This document shows, piece by piece, positions 34,901-42,996 of a stretch of 64,000 bases of DNA. Position 1 is the stretch's first letter. The number at the start of each line of letters is the position of its first letter. This stretch comes from Mucilaginibacter aurantiaciroseus (GTDB taxonomy: Bacteria; Bacteroidota; Bacteroidia; Sphingobacteriales; Sphingobacteriaceae): assembly GCF_024055595.1 (NCBI RefSeq), contig NZ_JAMXOF010000003.1, forward strand, positions 496,001 to 560,000. Reading direction: 5' to 3'. The notes under the pieces were generated by a model, which was not told the DNA's origin, did no database searches, and saw only the letters and a program-made list of their open reading frames with translations. Both the position numbers and the translations under genes were made by a program.

Positions 34901-34947
34901 CACGTCAGTTATAACTGAGCATTTAATATTATTTGATAAGGAATATA

Positions 34948-35490
34948 ATGAGCGATATTCAAATAGTTGAAGCCCCTGCGGGTGTTGAAGGATCGGGGTT
35001 TTTTGCCACCAAGCTTGATCAGGCAGTGGGTTTGGCACGTTCACACTCTTTATGGCCGTTACCATTCGCAACATCTTGCTGCGGCATCGAGTTTATGGCT
35101 ACCATGGGTTCGCATTACGATTTAAGCCGTTTTGGCGCCGAAAGGCTTAGTTTTTCGCCCCGCCAAGCCGATCTTTTGATGGTAATGGGTACTATATCTA
35201 AAAAAATGGGCCCGGTATTACGCCAGGTTTACCTGCAAATGGCCGAACCACGTTGGGTGATGGCTGTAGGCGCTTGTGCATCAAGCGGTGGTATATTTGA
35301 TACATACTCTGTACTGCAGGGTATTGATGAAGTTATCCCGGTGGATGTTTACGTGCCTGGTTGCCCTCCGCGCCCCGAGGCTATTATTGATGGTTTTATG
35401 GCAATCCAAAAACTGGTACAAACCGAAACTTTGCGCAGGCGCGAGGAGCCTAAGTACCAAGAATTGATGGCTAAATATGGTATCCAATAA
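34948..35490 (+). CDS. nuoB: NADH-quinone oxidoreductase subunit B
   Basis: This 180-residue peripheral subunit binds the terminal [4Fe-4S] cluster N2, which hands electrons to quinone. The four ligands are visible: Cys44-Cys45 (SCCGIEFMA), Cys110 (GACASSGG) and Cys139 (VPGCPPRPEA). The ATG at 34948 is preferred over a TTG at 34933. The stop overlaps the nuoC start by one base. Confidence 0.97.
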   Translation: MSDIQIVEAPAGVEGSGFFATKLDQAVGLARSHSLWPLPFATSCCGIEFMATMGSHYDLSRFGAERLSFSPRQADLLMVMGTISKKMGPVLRQVYLQMAEPRWVMAVGACASSGGIFDTYSVLQGIDEVIPVDVYVPGCPPRPEAIIDGFMAIQKLVQTETLRRREEPKYQELMAKYGIQ

Positions 35491-35993
35491 TGGCTAAAAT
35501 ATCTAACGAAGAATTACTACAAAGGCTTAATGATAATTTTGCCGGCCAGGTTACCCAAACAGGTGCCGATTTTGGCTTGCTTACTGTTGAGGCCAATAAA
35601 GAAAATATTAACGAAGTATTAAGTTTTCTGAAAACAGATGATGTATTACAGTTCATCTATTTAACAGACCTTACCGCAGTACATTACCCCGAGCTGGAGA
35701 AACAGATCGTGGTAGTTTACCATTTACATAGCTTAACAACAAATACACGCATTCGCATAAAAGTGGGTCTTACTTTAGAAGACTTGCATATCCCTACGGC
35801 ATCCGCCATTTGGGATGGCGCCAACTGGATGGAGCGTGAAACATACGACTTTTTTGGGGTGATATTTGACGGCCACCCGGACCTGCGCAGGATACTTAAT
35901 GTTGATGACATGACGGTATTCCCGATGAGGAAAGAATTCCCGCTGGAAGATCCAAACCGTGTTGATAAAAAAGATTACTTTTTCGGGAGATAA
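35490..35993 (+). CDS. nuoC: NADH-quinone oxidoreductase subunit C
   Basis: This 167-residue subunit carries the 30-kDa signature: REPTYDFFGV-like ETYDFFGVIFDGHPDLRRIL followed by FPLEDPNRVDKKDYF. It sits beside NuoD near the quinone site. In E. coli, nuoC and nuoD are fused; here they are separate genes with a 5-base gap. Confidence 0.96.
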   Translation: MAKISNEELLQRLNDNFAGQVTQTGADFGLLTVEANKENINEVLSFLKTDDVLQFIYLTDLTAVHYPELEKQIVVVYHLHSLTTNTRIRIKVGLTLEDLHIPTASAIWDGANWMERETYDFFGVIFDGHPDLRRILNVDDMTVFPMRKEFPLEDPNRVDKKDYFFGR

Positions 35994-35998
35994 TATAA

Positions 35999-37210
35999 AT
36001 GCAGAACCACCCGGTATATACTGATAACGATCCGCAAACGGAGTATTCCACGCTAAATCTGGGCCCAACACACCCTGCAACACACGGTGTGTTCCAGAAT
36101 GTATTGCAGATGGATGGCGAACGCATTGTAAGCGGCGTATCAACCATAGGCTACATACACCGTGCGTTTGAAAAAATTGCCGAGCACCGCCCATTTTACC
36201 AGATAACCCCACTTACGGATAGGCTTAACTACTGTTCATCACCCATAAACAACATGGGCTGGCACATGACGGTTGAAAAACTGCTGGACATACAAATGCC
36301 AAAACGTGTTGATTACATGCGTGTAATTATCATGGAACTGGCCCGTATTGCCGATCATATTATTTGTAACGGTGTGTTGGGTGTTGATACCGGCGCTTTT
36401 ACAGGCTTCCTGTACATGATGGAGCATCGCGAAGAAATTTACGAGATCTATGAAGAAATTTGCGGCTCGCGTTTAACAACAAATATTGGCCGTATAGGCG
36501 GTTTCGAACGTAACTTCAATCCTATAGCATTCGCCAAGATTAAAAAGTTTTTGGTTAGGTTCCCGGTGGTACTGCGAGAATTTGAAGCCTTGTTTAACCG
36601 TAACCGCATCTTTGTTGATCGTACTAAAGATGTTGCGGCCGTTACCGCAGCCGATGCATTAAGCTACAGCTGGAGCGGCCCAATCTTGCGTGCTACAGGT
36701 GTTGATTATGATGTGCGCGCCATGGAGCCGTACTCATCTTATGAAGATTTTGACTTTGAAGTACCAGTTGGCGAGAACGGCGACGTTTACAGCCGCTTTT
36801 TGGTACGTAACGAAGAAATGTGGCAAAGCCTGCGCATTATAGAGCAAGCGCTTGCCAAAATAGAAAAAGAACCAACCGATATATTCCACGCGGATGTACC
36901 GGCGTTTTACCTGCCTCCAAAAGAGGAAGTATATAATAACATGGAAGCTTTGATCTATCACTTTAAAATTGTGATGGGAGAGGTAGATACCCCTAATGCC
37001 GAGGTTTACCACGCGGTAGAAGGTGCAAACGGCGAATTAGGCTTTTACCTCATCAATGATGGTGGCCGCTCGCCGTACCGCTTACATTTCCGCAGGCCAA
37101 GTTTCATCAATTACCAGATGTATGCGCCAATGAGCAAGGGGATGTTATTATCTGATGCTATTATTAACATGAGTAGTTTAAACGTTATAGCCGGAGAGTT
37201 AGATGCTTAG
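35999..37210 (+). CDS. nuoD: NADH-quinone oxidoreductase subunit D
   Basis: This 403-residue subunit is the 49-kDa homologue, part of the quinone pocket. LGPTHPATHGVF near residue 21 and the IGYIHRAFEKIAEHRPF segment hold conserved His/Arg residues. GRSPYRLHFRRPSF lies close to the C-terminus. The end overlaps nuoE by 8 bases, which suggests coupled translation. Confidence 0.97.
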   Translation: MQNHPVYTDNDPQTEYSTLNLGPTHPATHGVFQNVLQMDGERIVSGVSTIGYIHRAFEKIAEHRPFYQITPLTDRLNYCSSPINNMGWHMTVEKLLDIQMPKRVDYMRVIIMELARIADHIICNGVLGVDTGAFTGFLYMMEHREEIYEIYEEICGSRLTTNIGRIGGFERNFNPIAFAKIKKFLVRFPVVLREFEALFNRNRIFVDRTKDVAAVTAADALSYSWSGPILRATGVDYDVRAMEPYSSYEDFDFEVPVGENGDVYSRFLVRNEEMWQSLRIIEQALAKIEKEPTDIFHADVPAFYLPPKEEVYNNMEALIYHFKIVMGEVDTPNAEVYHAVEGANGELGFYLINDGGRSPYRLHFRRPSFINYQMYAPMSKGMLLSDAIINMSSLNVIAGELDA

Positions 37211-37727
37211 TGTACAGGATACCAATACCCCGGTAACATTTTCGCCGGAATTGCTCAGCAAGTTTGCTGATGTAGTTAGCCGTTACCCTGCGGGGAAACA
37301 AAAATCGGCCCTGTTGCCTATTCTGCATTTAGTGCAGGCCGGGTTTGGCTGGACCAGCATACCCGCAATGGATAAAGTTGCCGAGTACCTGGATATTCAA
37401 CCGATAGAGGTTTATGAGGTGGCATCATTTTATACCATGTACTTTTTAAAGCCGCAAGGCAAGTACATGTTAGAGGTTTGCCGTACCGGCCCTTGCGAAA
37501 TTGTAGGCGCAACGCCAATAATGGAACATATTGAAAAAACGCTTGGTGTACCCGAAGGCGACGTTACCCCCGATGGCTTATTTAGCTGGAGAGGCGTAGA
37601 GTGCCTTGCTGCATGTGGCTTTGGCCCGGTGCTGCAAATTGGCCCCGAGTATACTTTTTACGAAAACTTAACTACCGAATCTGTTGATAAACTGATTGGT
37701 GACCTAAGGCAAAAAGTTAATAATTAA
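37203..37727 (+). CDS. nuoE: NADH-quinone oxidoreductase subunit E
   Basis: This 174-residue thioredoxin-like subunit binds the [2Fe-2S] cluster N1a. Ligands lie in VCRTGPCEIVGA and ECLAACGFGPVLQIG, four cysteines spaced as expected. The central QPIEVYEVASFYTMYF segment is typical. It partners NuoF in the NADH module. Confidence 0.96.
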   Translation: MLSVQDTNTPVTFSPELLSKFADVVSRYPAGKQKSALLPILHLVQAGFGWTSIPAMDKVAEYLDIQPIEVYEVASFYTMYFLKPQGKYMLEVCRTGPCEIVGATPIMEHIEKTLGVPEGDVTPDGLFSWRGVECLAACGFGPVLQIGPEYTFYENLTTESVDKLIGDLRQKVNN

Positions 37728-37728
37728 C

Positions 37729-37911
37729 ATGAAGGACAGAACAAGGCTTATTACCTGGGACATTACATTATTAGCAGGCATCCTGCTTTATATATTGGTG
37801 CAAATGCCCGAGCGATACAGCCTGATAATTGGCCTATCAACGGTTATGATACTTACAAACTGTATTAAAAATCATATAGTTGCTTATAAATTTAGTAATA
37901 AAATATATTAG
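37729..37911 (+). CDS. Small membrane protein inserted between nuoE and nuoF
   Basis: This 60-residue protein has two hydrophobic segments (about residues 8-25 and 31-47) and a basic C-terminal tail (HIVAYKFSNKIY). It begins one base after the nuoE stop and ends two bases before nuoF, which strongly suggests that it is translated with them. It is not one of the 14 standard subunits and I do not recognise it. A role in complex I assembly or as an accessory subunit is inference from position. Confidence 0.68.
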   Translation: MKDRTRLITWDITLLAGILLYILVQMPERYSLIIGLSTVMILTNCIKNHIVAYKFSNKIY

Positions 37912-37913
37912 TA

Positions 37914-39278
37914 ATGGCACGTAAATTACTTTTAGAACATATAAACGTACCGGGCATAAATACATTTGATGTTTACCGCTCAAAAGGCGGTTACGCGGCT
38001 GTTGAAAAAGCCCTGAAAACCTTAACACCCGATGAAGTGGTGGAAGAGGTTAAAAAATCGGGCTTGCGCGGCCGTGGTGGTGCAGGTTTCCCTACCGGGA
38101 TGAAATGGAGCTTTTTGGCTAAACCCGAAGGTGTTGAGCGTTACCTGGTTTGTAACGCCGATGAATCTGAACCCGGTACTTTTAAAGACCGTTATTTAAT
38201 GACCCATATCCCTCACTTGTTAATTGAGGGGATGATAGTAGCCAGTTTTGCGCTGGGTGCAAAAACATCATACATATACGTACGCGGCGAAATGATGCCG
38301 CAGATCCGGATCCTGGAAAAGGCAATTGCCGAAGCAAAAGCAAAAGGATTTTTAGGTAAAAATATTTTAGGTACCGATTACAGCCTGGAGCTTTATGTAC
38401 AACCGGGTGGTGGTGCTTACATCTGTGGTGAAGAAACCGCTTTGTTAGAATCATTAGAAGGTAAACGTGGTAACCCAAGAATAAAACCTCCGTTCCCGGC
38501 TATTGCGGGTTTGTATGGCTGCCCAACGGTAGTAAATAACGTAGAGTCAATAGCAGCTGTTGTGCCTATTATTAACGAAGGTGGCGACGAGTATGCGAAA
38601 TTAGGTATTGGCCGTAGTACCGGTACAAAACTAATCTCTGCAGGTGGTAACTTACGTAAGCCCGGTGTTTATGAAATTGACCTCGGCCTGCCGGCTGAAG
38701 AATTTTTATATAGCGACGAATATTGCGGTGGTATTGCCAACGGCAAACGTTTAAAAGCGGTTGTTGCAGGTGGTTCATCTGTACCTATCCTGCCTGCTAG
38801 CCTGTTCCTGAAAACCATTAATAACGAACCACGCCTGATGAGCTATGAATCATTAGCTGATGGTGGTTTTGTTAGTGGCACCATGATGGGTTCTGGTGGG
38901 TTTATAGCTTACGATGAAGACCAATGTATTGTACGTAACACATGGAACTTCGCTCGTTTTTATCACCATGAAAGCTGCGGACAATGTTCGCCTTGCCGAG
39001 AAGGTACCGGTTGGATGGAAAAAGTTTTACATCGCCTGGAATATGGCCACGGTAAAATGAGCGATATGGACCTGTTGATTGATGTATCAAAGAAAATTGA
39101 AGGTAATACTATTTGTCCGCTTGGTGACGCGGCAGCATGGCCTGTAGCCAGCGCGATCCGCCACTTTAGGGATGAGTTTGAATGGCATGTAACTAACCCG
39201 TCGGCAGCGTTGAGCGGTAATTATGGAATTGCGCATTACGCAGACCCATTACCTAAATTGGAAGTAGCAACGAGTTAA
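37914..39278 (+). CDS. nuoF: NADH-quinone oxidoreductase subunit F
   Basis: This 454-residue subunit holds FMN, NADH and the [4Fe-4S] cluster N3. [18 protein letters not shown] is the FMN/NAD region, [18 protein letters not shown] lies mid-chain, and [15 protein letters not shown] with the later TICPLGDAA give the N3 cysteines. Length and order are normal. Confidence 0.97.
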   Translation: MARKLLLEHINVPGINTFDVYRSKGGYAAVEKALKTLTPDEVVEEVKKSGLRGRGGAGFPTGMKWSFLAKPEGVERYLVCNADESEPGTFKDRYLMTHIPHLLIEGMIVASFALGAKTSYIYVRGEMMPQIRILEKAIAEAKAKGFLGKNILGTDYSLELYVQPGGGAYICGEETALLESLEGKRGNPRIKPPFPAIAGLYGCPTVVNNVESIAAVVPIINEGGDEYAKLGIGRSTGTKLISAGGNLRKPGVYEIDLGLPAEEFLYSDEYCGGIANGKRLKAVVAGGSSVPILPASLFLKTINNEPRLMSYESLADGGFVSGTMMGSGGFIAYDEDQCIVRNTWNFARFYHHESCGQCSPCREGTGWMEKVLHRLEYGHGKMSDMDLLIDVSKKIEGNTICPLGDAAAWPVASAIRHFRDEFEWHVTNPSAALSGNYGIAHYADPLPKLEVATS

Positions 39279-39423
39279 GTAGTCTAATAAACTATGTTAT
39301 TGCGAGAAACGAAGCAATCTCATAGTACAAGCGGATATGCTGAGATTGCCACGCTACGCTCGCAAGGACATACTGAATAATAATTGCCGCAGGGTGACAA
39401 AAATATAAAAAGACGAAAGTCAA
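39279..39423. repeat. Palindromic repeat between nuoF and nuoG
   Basis: Left arm TTGCGAGAAACGAAGCAATCT starts at 39300. Right arm GATTGCCACGCTACGCTCGC ends near 39364. The outer TTGCGAG and inner GCAATCTC blocks pair; the middle of each arm differs. This is a dispersed repeat of the TTGCGAG...GCAATCTC type inside an essential operon. No promoter was convincing in the remaining bases. Confidence 0.65.
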
Positions 39424-40422
39424 ATGAAGGTAACGATAGACGGATTTCCTATTGAAGTAGAAGCCGGGACAAGCATCCTGAACGCCGCGAGGCTGATTGG
39501 GGGTGATATTGTTCCGCCTGCTATGTGCTATTACTCCAAGCTGGAAGGCACCGGCGGTAAATGCCGTACCTGTTTGGTGCAGGTAACTAAAGGGTCTGAA
39601 AAAGACCCTCGCCCTATGCCAAAGCTGGTAGCAAGCTGCCGCACAACCGTAATGGATGGTATGGAAGTGAAAAACATCACTTCGCCGGAGGTTATTGAGG
39701 CGCGCAAGGGCGTGGTAGAGATGTTATTGATCAACCACCCGTTAGATTGCCCTGTGTGCGACCAGGCAGGTGAGTGCCACCTTCAAGATTTGGCTTACGA
39801 ACACGGCGCGGCTAAAACCCGCTACGAGTTTGACCGCCGTACATTCGAAAAAATAGACATTGGCGATAAAATTCAACTGCACATGACGCGCTGCATCCTT
39901 TGCTACCGTTGTGTTTTTGTAGCTGACCAGATCACCGATCACCGCATCCATGGTATTTTAAACCGTGGCGATCATTCAGAAATTTCCACTTACATCCAAA
40001 AAGCAGTTGATAACGATTTCTCAGGAAACGTAATTGACGTTTGCCCTGTAGGTGCTTTAACCGATAAAACTTTCCGTTTTAAAAATCGTGTTTGGTTTAC
40101 CAAGCCGGTTGAGGCACATCGCGAATGCGAGAACCCAAAATGCTGTGGCAAGGTTACCTTATGGTATAAAGGCGAGGATGTTATTCGTGTAACTGCGCGT
40201 AAAGATGAGTACGGCGAAGCAGAAGAATTTATTTGCAATACCTGCCGTTTTGATAAAAAGAAAACCAGCGACTGGGTGATAGAAGGCCCGCGTAAAGTTT
40301 CTCACAAATCTGTTATCAACTCAAACCACTACGATACGCTTCACCCGCTGCCGGTTGTTAAAACCAACCCTGTATTGATGGAAGCGAATAAAGAACAATT
40401 TGAAAGGGAGACACGCCTGTAA
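39424..40422 (+). CDS. nuoG: NADH-quinone oxidoreductase subunit G, short form
   Basis: This 332-residue subunit carries the N-terminal Fe-S relay of complex I. N1b ligands are Cys35, 47, 50 and 72; N5 ligands are His105 and Cys109, 112 and 118; N4 ligands are Cys157, 160, 163 and 207. A further Cys group (235, 240, 241, 271, 274) may be a remnant of, or replacement for, the extra cluster. The molybdopterin-like domain of E. coli NuoG (about 900 residues) is missing. It overlaps nuoH by one base. Confidence 0.95.
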   Translation: MKVTIDGFPIEVEAGTSILNAARLIGGDIVPPAMCYYSKLEGTGGKCRTCLVQVTKGSEKDPRPMPKLVASCRTTVMDGMEVKNITSPEVIEARKGVVEMLLINHPLDCPVCDQAGECHLQDLAYEHGAAKTRYEFDRRTFEKIDIGDKIQLHMTRCILCYRCVFVADQITDHRIHGILNRGDHSEISTYIQKAVDNDFSGNVIDVCPVGALTDKTFRFKNRVWFTKPVEAHRECENPKCCGKVTLWYKGEDVIRVTARKDEYGEAEEFICNTCRFDKKKTSDWVIEGPRKVSHKSVINSNHYDTLHPLPVVKTNPVLMEANKEQFERETRL

Positions 40423-41453
40423 TGGAATTAGCAGACATTGCCATAAAATTTGGCCTCATCATTATTATATTCTTGATAAGCCTGGTAGTAGCCATGTATT
40501 CTACCTATGCCGAGCGCAAAATTGCGGCTTTTTTCCAGGACAGGATTGGTCCTAACCGCGCAGGCCCGTTTGGTATTTTACAGCCACTGGCTGATGGTGC
40601 CAAAATGTTCATGAAGGAAGAGATCATCCCTACGAATGCAACACCATTCCTGTTCATAGTTGGCCCTTCGTTAGCTATCCTTACCGCATGTATTGGTTCG
40701 GCAGTTATTCCTTGGGGACAAGATCTTGTTATCGGCGGTAAAGTTATCCCGTTACAGGTTACAGATATTAACGTAGGTATCCTTTATATATTTGGTGTAG
40801 TATCATTAGGCGTTTACGGCGTAATGATAGGCGGCTGGGCATCAAACAATAAATACTCTTTATTAGGCGCTATCCGCGCGGCCTCGCAAAACATCAGCTA
40901 CGAAATTTCGATGGGGCTTTCTATCATTGCCCTGTTATTGGTTACCGGTACATTAAGCCTTGGCGAAATTGCCCAGCAACAACATGGCTGGCACTGGAAC
41001 GTGATCTACCAACCGGTAGGTTTTATCCTGTTCCTGGTTTGTGCTTTTGCTGAAACTAACCGTACACCTTTCGATTTACCGGAGTGTGAAACTGAGCTTG
41101 TTGGTGGCTACCATACCGAGTATTCGTCGATGAAACTTGGTTTTTACCTGTTTGCCGAATATATCAACATGTTCATTTCATCGGCAGTGATGGCAACTCT
41201 TTACTGGGGGGGGTATAACTACCCGGGGATGGATTGGGTTACCGCGCATGTTGGCCCGGTTATAGGCCCGCTAATTGGTACAGCTGTATTTTTTGTCAAG
41301 ATCTTCGGGTTCATCTTCTTCTTTATGTGGGTACGCTGGACAATCCCGCGTTTCCGTTACGATCAGTTGATGGACCTGGGCTGGAAGATATTGATCCCTT
41401 TAGCCATCGCTAATATTGTTGTTACCGGTATTGTTATTACTTTATTTAATTAG
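40422..41453 (+). CDS. nuoH: NADH-quinone oxidoreductase subunit H
   Basis: This 343-residue membrane subunit has eight helices and helps form the quinone channel. AERKIAAFFQDRIGPNRAGPFGILQPLADGAK-type sequence is at residues 27-60, and ETNRTPFDLPECETELVGGY (about 208-230) is diagnostic. It joins the membrane arm to the NuoB/NuoD module. Confidence 0.97.
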   Translation: MELADIAIKFGLIIIIFLISLVVAMYSTYAERKIAAFFQDRIGPNRAGPFGILQPLADGAKMFMKEEIIPTNATPFLFIVGPSLAILTACIGSAVIPWGQDLVIGGKVIPLQVTDINVGILYIFGVVSLGVYGVMIGGWASNNKYSLLGAIRAASQNISYEISMGLSIIALLLVTGTLSLGEIAQQQHGWHWNVIYQPVGFILFLVCAFAETNRTPFDLPECETELVGGYHTEYSSMKLGFYLFAEYINMFISSAVMATLYWGGYNYPGMDWVTAHVGPVIGPLIGTAVFFVKIFGFIFFFMWVRWTIPRFRYDQLMDLGWKILIPLAIANIVVTGIVITLFN

Positions 41454-41469
41454 AGAGAGGTTATTTTCA

Positions 41470-41967
41470 ATGGAATCATTAAGTAATAAAAAGAAGCAAT
41501 TAAAAGTTAAGCCGCTCAATTTTTGGGAGAGGGCTTACCTGCCTGCTATAGTGAGCGGCTTAGCCATCACCATGAAGCACTTCTTTAAAAAACCGGTTAC
41601 TATAGCCTATCCTGATGTAAAACGCGAATTTTCTGAAAACTATCGTGGCCTGCACTCGCTTAAGCGCGATGAAAATGGTGCCGAACGTTGTACCGCTTGT
41701 GGCCTTTGTGCGCTATCGTGCCCTGCCGAAGCGATCACGATGCAAGCTGCAGAGCGCCAGAAGGGTGAGGAGAACTTATACCGCGAAGAAAAATACGCTG
41801 CCGTTTACGAGATAAACATGTTGCGTTGTATTTTCTGCGGATTATGTGAAGAGGCCTGCCCTAAAGAAGCAATATACCTGGACGGCGACATTGTACAATC
41901 AGATTACCTGCGTAAAGACTTTATTTACGGCAAAGATAAATTAGTAGAGGCACCTTTAAATCAATAA
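41470..41967 (+). CDS. nuoI: NADH-quinone oxidoreductase subunit I
   Basis: This 165-residue subunit binds two [4Fe-4S] clusters (N6a and N6b). The motifs CTACGLCALSCP and CIFCGLCEEACP each end a ferredoxin half. The ATG at 41470 gives MESLSNKKKQ; an earlier TTG at 41416 would overlap nuoH. It relays electrons from NuoG to NuoB. Confidence 0.96.
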   Translation: MESLSNKKKQLKVKPLNFWERAYLPAIVSGLAITMKHFFKKPVTIAYPDVKREFSENYRGLHSLKRDENGAERCTACGLCALSCPAEAITMQAAERQKGEENLYREEKYAAVYEINMLRCIFCGLCEEACPKEAIYLDGDIVQSDYLRKDFIYGKDKLVEAPLNQ

Positions 41968-42029
41968 CAGAAGTTTTATACCTTTGCCCAGCTATTTAAG
42001 CAAGCAAAAGTATATTGTAAAATATAAAC

Positions 42030-42539
42030 ATGAGTACATTTTACTTCATCGCGTTTTTATCCATATTCTTTTCAATACTGGTTATTTCTGCAAAAAACCC
42101 GGTGCATAGCATATTGTACCTTATACTTACCTTTTTTACCTTCACCATCCATTATATATTAATGAATGCCCAGTTCCTGGCTATCGTAAACTTTATTGTT
42201 TATATGGGTGCGATACTGGTATTGTTCTTATACACGCTGATGCTGATAAACCTGAATAAGGAGAGCGAGCCCGTTAAGCCATTTATGGTGAAGATAGCCG
42301 CGGTATTTGGTGGTGGCATACTGGCAGTAGCATTGGTATCTTCATTAAAATCATTAGGCGTGTCAGACCCGGTGGTATTAAAGAACCCCGAGCTTGGCCT
42401 GGTGAAAAACCTAGGTAAAGTATTATTCCACGAATTTTTGTTGCCATTTGAGGTATCGTCGGTATTGCTGTTATCGGCAATGGTAGGCGCTGTATTGCTG
42501 GCCACAAAAGACCCTAAAGAACCAAAAGCAACCATCTGA
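42030..42539 (+). CDS. nuoJ: NADH-quinone oxidoreductase subunit J
   Basis: This 169-residue membrane subunit has five helices, with [16 protein letters not shown] and the pi-bulge helix [19 protein letters not shown]. It forms part of the proton path next to NuoK. Its stop overlaps the nuoK start by one base. Confidence 0.95.
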   Translation: MSTFYFIAFLSIFFSILVISAKNPVHSILYLILTFFTFTIHYILMNAQFLAIVNFIVYMGAILVLFLYTLMLINLNKESEPVKPFMVKIAAVFGGGILAVALVSSLKSLGVSDPVVLKNPELGLVKNLGKVLFHEFLLPFEVSSVLLLSAMVGAVLLATKDPKEPKATI

Positions 42540-42868
42540 TGGAAAGTTTAACCCAAACCATTCAAGCGGTACCGCTTAACCACTACATTTTATTAAGCAC
42601 TATCATATTTTCGATAGGCGTGATGGGTGTTTTATTACGCCGTAACGCCATCGTTATATTTATGTCGGTTGAGCTAATGCTTAACTCGGTTAACCTGCTG
42701 CTTACCGCTTTTTCGGTTTACCGTGGCGATGCAGCCGGCCAAGTATTTGTATTTTTTATTATGGCCCTGGCCGCTGCAGAGGTTGCAGTAGGGCTAGCTA
42801 TAATCGTAATGATATACCGCAATACCAACAGTATCGATATTAACGTACTGAACAGGTTGAAGTGGTAG
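42539..42868 (+). CDS. nuoK: NADH-quinone oxidoreductase subunit K
   Basis: This 109-residue membrane subunit has three helices and the conserved Glu residues in [13 protein letters not shown] and [13 protein letters not shown], which take part in proton transfer. The ORF is followed by a palindromic repeat before nuoL. Confidence 0.96.
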   Translation: MESLTQTIQAVPLNHYILLSTIIFSIGVMGVLLRRNAIVIFMSVELMLNSVNLLLTAFSVYRGDAAGQVFVFFIMALAAAEVAVGLAIIVMIYRNTNSIDINVLNRLKW

Positions 42869-42996
42869 GCCCCACCCAAACCCTCCACGGAAGGGAGGGC
42901 CTTAGAAAAGGCAAGCGATTTTTAAAACGAGTATTATACAATTTAAAAAATAAAAAGTCTCTCCGCTAACCAGCGGAGGAGATTTAGAAGGGGCTT
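42868..42996. repeat. Long palindrome that abuts the nuoL start codon
   Basis: The left part CCCCACCCAAACCCTCC pairs loosely with the right end GGAGATTTAGAAGGGGC. Inner hairpins CCCTCCACGGAAGGGAGGG and CTCTCCGC/GCGGAGGAG are strong. The last bases, GGGGCTT, are followed directly by the nuoL ATG. Same family as the copy ahead of the SUI1 gene. Confidence 0.68.
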
